Shown one piece after another: positions 11,643 to 21,329 of a DNA stretch of 64,000 bases (positions within the stretch are counted from its first letter, which is position 1; each line of letters opens with the position of its first letter). Where the stretch lies: contig OW203766.1 of assembly GCA_934045905.1 (NCBI GenBank), forward strand, positions 22,500,309 through 22,564,308, given 5' to 3'. The position numbers and the translations under genes are program-made. A model generated the notes under the pieces. It was not told the origin of the DNA, made no database searches, and worked only from the letters and a program-made list of their open reading frames with translations. This DNA is from Leuctra nigra (taxonomy: Eukaryota > Arthropoda > Insecta > Plecoptera > Leuctridae).

Positions 11643-14600
11643 ATGGCGACAATGTGGATATTAGTAATGGTGACTTTAGCCGTTGGCGGTAAGTCAAGAT
11701 TTTACAGTTTATTAAGAAGGTTTTTATAGAAAGCTTTTCTGCTTGTAATAACATTTTGAACTAACTAAATATATTTCTGCATCTTTCATTCAACATTTTG
11801 TAAAATACTCTTCATCGTCATAATGTGTTTGAATTCAGTAAATTATTGATTTGTACTTTGCATTGATCGATGGGAAAATAATAAAAACATGATATTTTTT
11901 GGAAAATTGTTTAAAAACATTCTTGTATTACTTTTAGAATGATATTATACTTCTTTTGCAGTTTAAACGGGAGTGTACCGTTTAATCTGTGGGGTCATCT
12001 AGCCGGTAACAATGACATTACTCCACGCCTTATAGCATTCATTCACCCTTGCACGGCATTGTATGCTAATGTCTGATAAGAGAACGGGTTACGAACAATT
12101 ACCGCCTTCACAGATAACAAGATGCTAGCAGATTGCATCCGAGTAATTAGCATTGTGAGTTAGAAACTGGGCCAAGAGATAGAACGAGTTATGTGAGAGA
12201 ACTCAATGAGAAAGGTTATTGGACGCCCAGGTTTACTAAATGTCAGCTACTTTTCAAGTGATCTAATTCATTGAATATTAAGCAAGGTTAACATTAATAA
12301 GTAGTTTTAATCTAACCTGGAAGGTTAATATTTAAGTGTTAGGTTAATCAACGGTTAATCGATAATTTACTCGGTGATTAGATTATAATGGTTTAATAAA
12401 TAAATTATTATTACTCCTTAGAGGTCACATAAAAGGCGAAGCTGATAGTAATTTATAAATTTATTGTCAATATCATTGAATAATATTTTTTTGCAAAATT
12501 ATTTCCTTAATATTCCATATTTATCACATGTACACATGTAGACAAATAAAATAATAGTCTGAAAAGTTTCAAGTTTTTTATTCATCCCTATTTGATCATT
12601 ACAAAATGATATTGGATACGTCAGTCAATTACATAACAATTAAAACAATAATACATTATAACTATACATTTTGCGTTTAGAAACTCGTCAATTGAATAAA
12701 AACAAACAAATTGTGTTTTTTTGATATTGTGAAGTTTCTAATCCAGTCTAATGAATAAATATTTGTTTTATAATCACTTGTCAAAGAATAAACATGTTTT
12801 CAACTGGTGGTTCAGATTTTATTGGTTATTCTTAACAATAAACATGTTTTTCTTCAACAGTATCGGGCCAAAACCAGCAACTCTGTCCTGAGAAGAACGG
12901 ATACTTCCCCGACCCGATCCAGTGCGACCTCTACATCAAGTGTGTGAAAGGCGAGCCCGAAGAGATTCTCTGTCCTGATGGCCTGGTGTTCGATGACAGT
13001 CACACAAAAAAAGCCAAATGTGATCTCCCAAGCAACGTCGATTGTGGAGACAGGACAGAACTTCGTAAGTTCATTTCTATTTTCTTTCAAACGAAAAGTT
13101 CGAAATGTTCAACATTTAAAATGGAACACAACACATAAAAGAACGTTTCAAAAGTTATCACTGCCTCCTCGAGTTGGAATTTGGAAACGAATTCTAGAGG
13201 AGGCAGTAGAAACTCGAATTTCGTTCAAAACGTTCGATATATTCAAAACCACAGCCTACCTAGGTATCTATTGATATTTGGAACGTTTCGAAACGTCGAC
13301 ACTACATCCGCAAGTTAGGGAATAATGACTATAGAGTAGGAAGAGGGATGTGACTTTATTTTCGAGAACATTCGAAATAATTTCTGTGTGTTTTCTCATC
13401 TCATCTCATCTCATCTCATCTCATCTCATCTCATTTGCATGGAACAATTTGAATGTTGTTTTTACTTATAACTAAATTTTCGAAGTACCAAGTAAACGAA
13501 ACGAATCTCGAAGATTAGAAGTAACCGTTTACTTTTACAGTTAGATTGCGATTGGGTAGTTTGAAATTGAATAAAGATGAAATAAACTTGTTTGGTGACG
13601 AATGTTGAATATAATTTAAAAGCATGCTATTGTTGTACGACATGGTTGAGCAGTTCTACTTTCTTGTAGGTATTGCCAATTGGGAGGACATCAGGAAATT
13701 GTCACGAACTTTCGTCACACTGACAGAAAATTACTTACTTTCTGTATGACGCTTTTACTCAGGGTTTCCAATGTAATTTCCATATTATTAATTTAAATTT
13801 ATTCTCTTACGAAGTGAAATTTTGTTTCAGTTGTTCCAAAGTGTCACAAAACAATGTAAAAGCTCGTGAAAGTTTAAGCCAAAGGGAAATGAATTTCTAC
13901 CCGTTCTGGTGACTGGAGCCCAAATTTAATGATCCTCATGTCACTTGTTGTTTTACAGAAAACATTCAAATCAAAGTTAATGTTGACATCAACGATTTGA
14001 TCAACACATTGTCAACATTGCTGACGATCCAGCATAAGGAAAGGAATGGCCTTGTCATTTCTTACTTTTCCTGGCCTTTCCAAACGAACATTACATTCCA
14101 GGACATTCTAGAAGCTCATTCAGTTCAATTCAGTTCAAGATTTTGAATATTCATGCTTGTGGAATTAAGAGTATTTCAACATTTCTTATTACATAATTTT
14201 AATTTTTGGGTAAATATATTGTTTTCTAATCACATTGAAATTTCACATATACATAAACTAAATTTAAACAAAATCCCTGTTTGTTTGAAATTGAAAATAT
14301 CCTTCAACTCACTTCAATCGATTATCTAAGTCATTGAAACCAGCAAGTAGCTTTACTTCTAATCATTGTTTATTAACTTAATAAAATGTCCTATCCATAA
14401 AATACGTATCCTACATGCTGATCTTCTTCAGCATTATTGTGAAGAGACAGCCCTGGATACACGGTCACATGTGCCAAAACTTTCAAGCTTATAAAAGTCC
14501 ACTTTGATATTACTTTTGTAAGTAAGTTCACGAAAGTCCTCTCTGAAATCCGGTAACGACTGAGCTTTCTTGCTTCTAAATGGCAAACGTTCATTTTTAA

Positions 14601-17600
14601 CTTTTAATATTTACTTAAAAGCTGTTCAATCGCTACAAAAATCAACTTTGAAATTACTTGTAAGCTCACTAAAAGTTCACTTTGAAATCAGGTCAACCTG
14701 TATGACTGAGCTTTCTTGCTTCTAAATGGCAAACGGTTATTTTTAACTTTTAATATTTACTTAAAACTATTCAATCGTTACAAAAATCCCCTTCGAAATT
14801 ACTTGTAAGCTCACAAAAGTTCATTTTGAAATCAGGTTAACCTGTATGATTGAGTTTTTTTGCTTCTAAATGGCATTTTGAATTGTTATTAAACTTCTCT
14901 TTTGTTAATTATAATTTTACAGAGGTAACCTGCGAAATAAAAACGCGCACCCCGACTGGGAATAGAACCCAGATCCTTCGGGTTTCCGGCCCTATGCTTT
15001 AACCATTAAGCTATCGGGACGCATTCTTAATCAGCAGGTTGGGTTGCCATACAACTCTTGCGAGTCCGAGTATCTGACCTATACACGATGTAATTCTCTC
15101 TTGTAGTACATGATATCACATGTTGTTCTGTACAGAGGACGCACAGCCCAGCCCCGGGTGTCCACGCGCCAACGGTTTCTTCCGCCACTCCGACCCCGGC
15201 GTGTGCGACAAATTCATGAACTGCAACGACGGCACGGCCAATGAGATGCCGTGTCCTGCAGGACTCATCTACGACGACAGCAGGAGTACCTGCGCGTGGC
15301 CCGAAGAGTCCCATCGCAAGGATTGCTACAAGAGCAAGAAGGGTGAGTTGGACATTCAATGGCGGAGCTGTCCAGACGGCTGAGTAGTGAGTTTGACTTT
15401 GAAGAGAAATATCTTTTACCAATGTAATTGTTAATAAAATAGGGCTTTGTACGAGTCTTCAGAACAGTGCAATAAAAATAATTTCATAGCTTGGAATGGT
15501 TTATTATTTTTATTTTGTCCTACAGACGTTTAGTGCCATATTTTTACTAGTTTTCAGGCACTAAACATCTGTAGGACAAAATTAAAATAATAAACCATTC
15601 CAAGCTATGAATTTATTTTCATGGCACTGTTCTGAAGACTCGTACAAAGCCCTATTTTAGGGCTTTGACGTTTAGTGCCTGAAAACTAGGAAAAATATGG
15701 CACTAAACGTCTGTAGGACGAAATAAAACTAATAACCCATTCCAAACTATGAAATTATTTTCATTGAACTGTTCTGAAAACTCGTACAAAGTCTTATTTT
15801 ATTTAAAATTACATTGGTAAATGATACAGATACAAATCGGTTAAAAACTTTTCAAGGCCACGCTCACTACCCAGCCATCATAAGGTCATGAGATTAACTT
15901 TAAAGTTGTGCTACGAGAACAAAAGCTTTACACGTAAAACCGCGCAGAATTTCATTCAATTTAGGATGAATAGAATCCACAAACTTAACTAGAGTTCCAG
16001 TTTTAAGATTTTCAGCTTAGGTACCTTATCTTTGTTTACAAACTTGCTCTATGAAAGAGAAATGTCGAATTCTGAGTATGCGATAACTGAAATTATTTCG
16101 TATAGTTTGCGTTCGAATAAATATAATATTAGTAAACACGTGACAAACATTAGGGGTAGAAGTTTAGAAATATGTCATAGAAAATTTCGTTTTTAGACTC
16201 TTTGTAAGTGATTAGAGTTTTGAAAAGTTCATAAGTCCAAATTTGTAATATGGTTTTTGAGAACATGATGTTCTGATAATGTTCTGATTGATTGTCACGA
16301 CGCATGTTTGTTTCCAGACGTGTTGGACGACGGTTTCTCCTGCCCAGACGGTGAGGTGGTCGGACCCAACGGCCGAGTGCTTCCCCATCCCACGTTCCCC
16401 CATCCCGAGGACTGCCAGAAGTTCTACATCTGCAGGAACGGAATGAGGCCACAGAAGGGCAACTGCCCAGACGGTCTCGTCTACAACGACATCATCTTCA
16501 AGTGCGACGAGCCGGAGAACGTAGAGGGATGGTAAATATTACAGTCAATAGCTCAGAGGCAGAAGGACGAAGGTCCATTACAATTATGTTCATTCAATAT
16601 CATTTGGAATTTGTTATGGTGCCATTGTGTAAGAGAATACTTCAATGTAACAGTATTGTTGACATCAGAATAACACAATTACATGATTCCAAGTTTGCAA
16701 TGCAAAATGGAGGAAATGGACTACCGGCCTTCTTCCTATGAGTTACAGATATTAAACCTTAATTCTTTTAACCCTTTTGTGTAAAACTTTTTGATTCTTA
16801 AACCTTTATCACGATGAAATAAAATAAAATAGGCTCTATTTCTGAGGTATTTAAACTTTTTGAATTTTTTTCTGTCGTCAAAAGTTGTCTTTGAAGCAAG
16901 GAATGTACAACCAACCAGTACTTTCCCGTACTTCATAGTGACTTTTAACAGTTTAAAAGATATGCAAATACGTAAATACCAACAAGAAATAATCCCATTG
17001 ATCTATGAGTAGATTATATTCCCCTTCTTTCGAGGCACATAATTATAGGTCAGTTTACAAAATAATAAAAACACAAATCAAAAGTCATGATAATATGAGG
17101 AAGGTTTAAATAAAATTGTTGTTGGCATTTAGAATAGATTAATGTACCCATGCAGGTAGTAATAGTTAGATTTATAATATTATCTTAATTTCTCCTTCTC
17201 CCATTCACATAATGCTGATTTTCTCTTTTGAATTAATTACCCCTTTTATAATTTGGAAAACATTTAGCATTCTTTGTATCAAGCATTATCAATAGCTCAA
17301 AAATAGCTTCATACAGTTTAGAATATTTGTTGAATAATCTTCTTTTATAATTAGAAAATTAACCGTGCATATTATGACAAAATTAAATGTAGAAACCTGC
17401 CTTAGATTTTTAAGTTAATTTTTTTATGTAGTATAAGAAATTCAGATGTTCAGGATTACAAAATCAATGAACCAAAAAAGAAAAGTGAAACGAAATTCTT
17501 CGTAGTTTCATAAAACTATATCACATGCCATTAGTTTTAAGTCAATAATTTTGTTTTCCCCACAGGCATATTTCTCCCAAACTTTCTTGCAACATTGAAA

Positions 17601-17712
17601 CTTTCTTTAAAAGTAAATAAGTATAGTTCTGTTGATCTAATAATAATATTGGTGTACTCTCGTTTTCAGTGAGAAATGGTACGGTGACGAAGATAAGAAG
17701 AAGAAGAATTAA
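11643..17712 (+). CDS. Obstructor-A-like CPAP3 cuticular chitin-binding protein
   Basis: Five exons: 11643-11688, 12861-13064, 15136-15342, 16318-16531 and 17670-17712. Phases are 1,1,1,2, the same as obst-A, and the product is 237 residues. Residues 1-18 form a signal peptide. Three peritrophin-A domains begin at C24, C92 and C161 and the last ends at C224, again split TG|T by the final intron. Domain 1 has exactly the obst-A cysteine spacing (12-5-9-15-7). Domain 3 keeps HPTFPHPEDCQKFYIC and DEPENVEGCEKWY. The tail is only GDEDKKKKN. The same phases, domain order and adjacent position indicate a tandem duplicate of obst-A, possibly the CPAP3-A2 type. I cannot separate that from other CPAP3 subfamilies without alignment. 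It is expected to be secreted to the cuticle. The first of two in-frame ATGs was chosen as start; the second, three codons on, would leave a shorter signal peptide. Confidence 0.9.
11689..12860 (+). other. Intron 1 of the obst-A paralogue
   Basis: AT-rich, with donor GTAAGT and acceptor TTCAACAG. A short inverted motif (AAACGG...CCGTTT) sits near 11965-11985. No coding or mobile element signal is clear. Confidence 0.6.
13393..13434 (+). repeat. (CTCAT)n microsatellite
   Basis: About eight perfect pentanucleotide units lie in intron 2 of the obst-A paralogue. Confidence 0.9.
14470..14880 (+). repeat. Tandem array, period about 145 bp, nearly three units
   Basis: The phrase TGAG(C/T)TTTCTTGCTTCTAAA recurs at 14561, 14707 and 14851 (spacing 146 and 144). 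It lies within longer similar blocks including TTAACTTTTAATATTTACTT and TTACTTGTAAGCTCAC. A diverged single relative lies near 60057-60140. Confidence 0.8.
14940..15022 (-). repeat. tRNA-like element (SINE head or pseudo-tRNA)
   Basis: On the minus strand the sequence folds as a cloverleaf. It has a 7-bp acceptor stem (GTCCCGA with TCGGGGT, wobbles included), a D stem GCTT/AAGC and a perfect T stem CTGGG/CCCAG. The anticodon loop lacks the invariant U33 (C instead). The T loop is TTCTATT rather than TTCGANN. This favours a tRNA-derived SINE or a decayed tRNA over a working gene. Confidence 0.55.
15343..16317 (+). other. Intron 3 of the obst-A paralogue
   Basis: More than half of this intron is a nested foldback element (15372-15885), which begins only about 30 bases after the GTGAGT donor. 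The remainder is AT-rich without coding signal, ending in the acceptor TTTGTTTCCAG. Confidence 0.7.
15372..15885. mobile_element. Nested foldback element, about 0.5 kb
   Basis: Block AGGGCTTTGTACGAG...GTCCTACAGACGTTTAGTGCC (15443-15538) is followed by its inverted copy (about 15564-15660). A second inverted copy with the central CTAGTTTTCAGGCACTAAAC block reversed follows at 15661-15805. Outer ends ACCAATGTAAT/ATTACATTGGT and GGCTGAGTAGTGAG/CTCACTACCCAGCC extend the symmetry. There is no coding capacity. The pattern A-B-A'-B'-A' suggests repeated inverted duplication of a foldback MITE. Confidence 0.8.
16532..17669 (+). other. Intron 4 of the obst-A paralogue
   Basis: Donor GTAAAT, acceptor CGTTTTCAG. 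It opens with MITE copy 3 and is otherwise AT-rich sequence. I looked for a second terminal exon starting with a base that completes TG into a cysteine codon, as in obst-A, and did not find one here. Confidence 0.6.
16546..16748. mobile_element. MITE, TA-target family copy 3
   Basis: The left end GCTCAGAGGCAGAAGGACG and the right end CCGGCCTTCTTCCTATGAG are imperfect inverted repeats of the family type. The interior shares CATTGTGTAAGAGAATACTT with the other copies. The element starts about 15 bases after the exon 4 splice donor. Confidence 0.7.
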
Positions 17713-18209
17713 ATATTCAGAAAGTCTCAATAAATGTGAGCCAACATTGAGGATGGCGAAGAGAGCAACTCATCAACATGACGCCAGATACTCAAGATAC
17801 TCAAGATACTCATTTACAAACTCTCTCCTTAACTCAAGTATCTTCCTATACATATAATAATGTATTTAAACCATTTTGGTACTAACTTTAAGTACAAAAC
17901 AAATAAAATTTATAAACAATGTTGTGTTTTTCTTTGTCATGTGGTATAATTTCTGAATGTCTTCCGGATAAACTGAAAGTTGTTGGTATGTTAGTTTAAC
18001 TTTAAAATGCAAAAGGCAGCTGCGTTTAAAATAATTTTCTTAAAAATCCAAAGAAGTGTCACATTTCAGCTGGCAATGTCGTTGTTCCATATTCAATAAA
18101 GTGAAAGTGAAGTATCTTTAGCAGCTGCAACTTGATGTCTCTGGAATCTGAATTATCTTAAAAAGGCCCTTATTTTAGATTTTCAGAATAGTTTCAATTT
18201 AAATTTGTA

Positions 18210-18316
18210 TTAAATGAATTACTTTCCTTTGGACAGGACACAAACTTTACTTTTTATTATAAATTGCACAAAAGTAAAGTTTGTGTCCTGTCCAAAGGAA
18301 AGTGATTCATTTAATA
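18210..18316. repeat. Hairpin with about 43-bp near-perfect arms
   Basis: TTCCTTTGGACAGGACACAA and its complement flank a loop of about 15 bases. Symmetry continues outward through TAAATGAATTACT. It is probably a MITE remnant. Confidence 0.8.
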
Positions 18317-18528
18317 TAACACCAAACTTATAAGGAAGAGGAAATTTAATCAATTAAATTTGTATATTTAATAAATATTTACAAAACTTGCATAATTTTG
18401 GACACCTACAAAGAGAGACATAAAGATTTGACAATTTGTATAGGTAACTAAATTCATTCATTATATTGCTATCAATGAAGTGTCTACAAAATTATTCTTT
18501 ATTATTGCTGTAAATTATCAGTCTATAT

Positions 18529-19257
18529 TAGGGATGGAGAAAATATCGATATATCGATATATATCGATATCAAAAAAATATCGAACTATCGATACCTGAA
18601 TATATTGAATATCGATATATTGAAATATCGAAATATCGATAGATCGATATATTGAAATATTGAAATATCAATATATTGAAATATCGAAATATTGAAATAT
18701 CGAAATATCGAAATATTGAAATATCGAAATATCGATATATTGAAATATCGAAATATTGAATATCGATATATTGAAATATCGATATATCGAAGCCTTACAG
18801 CATGATACAATTATGTTCTTAATTGAAGTTTATACCTACTATGGCAAAATAATTCATATTTGCAGTGCAGCGTTTACAAGATTAATGGACAATTTCGCAG
18901 ATTATTCACATTTTCTTTCTTATCTGGCCCGTGACCCTATATTTTGGAACGGCTGTGTTATTTCTTTTTACATTTTATTTTGAAATTCCTAGCAGTTTTA
19001 GGAGCAATTTAATACATTCATACGATATATCAATATTTCCATACCTATACATCTAAATATTATTTCCATATCAATATTTCGATATTTCGATATTTCAATA
19101 TATCGATATTTCGATATTTCAATATTTCAATATATCGATATTTCGATATTTCAATATTTCAATATATCGATATATCGAAGTATCGATATATCGATATATA
19201 TCGATATATAAATGATATCGATAGTCGATATCAAAATCCAAGTTCGCTCCATCCCTA
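18529..19257. mobile_element. hAT-type MITE filled with TATCGATA motifs
   Basis: The ends are TAGGGATGGAG and its exact complement. The flanks are a perfect 8-bp duplication GTCTATAT (18521-18528 and 19258-19265), the hAT hallmark. Much of the left and right interior consists of variants of ATATCGATAT and GAAATAT units arranged as a long imperfect inverted repeat. By eye about fifteen exact TATCGATA sites are present. The centre (about 18790-19010) is unique sequence. There is no transposase. Confidence 0.88.
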
Positions 19258-21329
19258 GTCTATATTATTTAATTTATCTTGACGTTAACTATTTCTGCAC
19301 ATCCCCAATCCTCCTCAATCCATACCACTCGGAATAAATGTCTTCATCTAACGAAGTGGCAATATTGTGTCGAGTGACACATGATGAAGTAATTCCAAGA
19401 ATCAGGTATTGTTGTTGAACCTTAACTAGATCTCACAGTTACAGGGTGTGGCTGGTTTAATATAAAAGACCTTCAAATATATCTGCCAGACAATACCGTC
19501 AATAGCACAAGCGAATGACACGCCGCCGTGATCTAAATGAGACAATCGGCGTGGCCTCGCCTTGTTGCGACGTGGAATATGTCAAGAAACAGCCAGATTG
19601 TGAGAACATTCTTAATACCCTTATGAAGATAATTGATAACAGTAATGCAATAAATGTAAATTCAGGCCAGTGTAATTTAAAGAGTAATATAATAGAAATA
19701 AGTGGATGGTGAATGAAAAGGTATTTTAAAAATAATTATGATCATATTCAATTTAAAATATTTCAATAAAAGAAAATAATTCCATAAAAATTCCATTGTT
19801 TAATAGGTATAATTGCGAAGTGCCAAATAAATATTCATTTGACAATAATTAAAATGTTAAGATTATTTTTACGCTAATCTGTTTTAATTTATATTGCACG
19901 AATTGCACAAAATACCAATCAATCGTTTATTTTTAGTCAAATTAATGAATTGGGGCGTGAATGGGTATTTTATGATGCTACATTCGCCAATAAAAATCCT
20001 AACAAAATATCCTTCAATTGGAGCGTATCGACCTGATTCTGATCGTATGTAACTCTCGTTGCAACGAAAGTGCATTGTTGGTCATAGATGATTGGCTGAA
20101 AAAAATATAAGTTAATAGAGCACATAGAGATATTCTTTTGCATTTGAAGAGCGGAAGAAAATCAATTCATAAATCTTATTCGAGTAGAACTTGCTGACAA
20201 AATGAAAAGTTGTAATAAAATGTACTTACTATTGCAATAACTAAGAAATCAAAAAAACTACAGATCAATGATACCGAATGAAATATTTCAAGGTTTAAAT
20301 CATAACGGTTTCCTGACATTTGCTTCCACTCCCCAAGGCTAAACGACAAGGCTTATACCGAAGACTTCAATGCACGATCAGTTATGGGAACTTCTACAGG
20401 ATTTCACAGCCATAACTCTAGCATTGTTGCCATTTTGTTGACAATATTTTCAACTCTTGTGAATGGGAAATGAATGAACATGAAAGAGAAAGTTAAGTGT
20501 TCAAAGGTTAGTTAAACAGTATGTGTCTCGTAATAGTAATTATTTACATGCTATTACGTAGCCAAGCCTGGGGTACGTGTATGCACCACACTAATTAATC
20601 AAATGAAAATGTTATGTTATTGAGTAATAGTTGGACTCTTAAGAACTCCGTCAAATATTCAGAAAAAAATTGCTAAATTATATTAAAAATATACTTGCTT
20701 CTTTAGGATCACGATATAATTTTACTGTCTACTATTAACTCTCTCAATATATTTGTTCACATTTGATGAATGGCATTTTAACAGATACGTTTTTACAAGG
20801 AACAACTGTTTCTTTTTATACAGAGTAAATCAAAATTTTATTTGTATAGTTTTATTAATTTTTTTGAAAAGGGACAAATCGTGCACGCTGTTTTTATGCA
20901 AGGCAGGGTATAAAAGAAACCACACGAATTAATATTATAGTAATTGCTCTCTCATTGGCAAAGTTAACCTTATTAGGAGCTTATTCGACGAATAAACTAG
21001 GAATCTTTCTGTATCAGGAGTTCCTAAAAGATTTTCGAATTACATCGAATTTTATGAGAGTAAAGTTTCTGTCAATTTATCATAAAATATATGTCAAACC
21101 ATTAATTAAATTTAATAATTACTATGCATTTATTTTAATTACTATATATTGATTAGTTCCTGGCGAGGGAGATTGGAAGGGAGTGGTACGCGATATTACC
21201 GAGTGAGAGCAGTGATATCGAAACTAGCACCCGAAACAATTCGAAATGCATGAGCGGCCTTTTAACTCTTTCATCGGCACTCTAGTTTCTAGTTAGTGCT
21301 GGCAGTTCTCTACCTTGACTGACACCACG

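Larger units (their letters stand above)
13065..15135 (+). other. Intron 2 of the obst-A paralogue, repeat-rich
   Basis: It contains a CTCAT pentanucleotide microsatellite at 13393-13434, a 145-bp-period tandem array at 14470-14880 and a reverse-oriented tRNA-like element at 14940-15022. The last ends only about 110 bases before the exon 3 acceptor. No coding signal is seen. Confidence 0.7.
17713..21329. other. Intergenic region upstream of obst-E
   Basis: The 3' untranslated region of the obst-A paralogue runs to AATAAA at 17902-17907 and includes a short TACTCAAGA repeat near 17788-17812. A hairpin at 18210-18316 and a hAT-type MITE at 18529-19257 follow. From 19266 to about 21250 I see no gene; the frame at 19515-19712 has no recognisable match. 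The final 80 bases are likely obst-E 5' untranslated region. Confidence 0.6.

Noticed and set aside
14940..15022. Functional tRNA gene
   Set aside because: It lacks the invariant U33 and the TTCGA T-loop, and similar fragments recur in the window, which favours a SINE origin.
18586..18810. Minus-strand frame rich in Y, I, R, F and S repeats
   Set aside because: It is the translation of the ATATCGATAT-type repeat inside the hAT MITE, not a gene.
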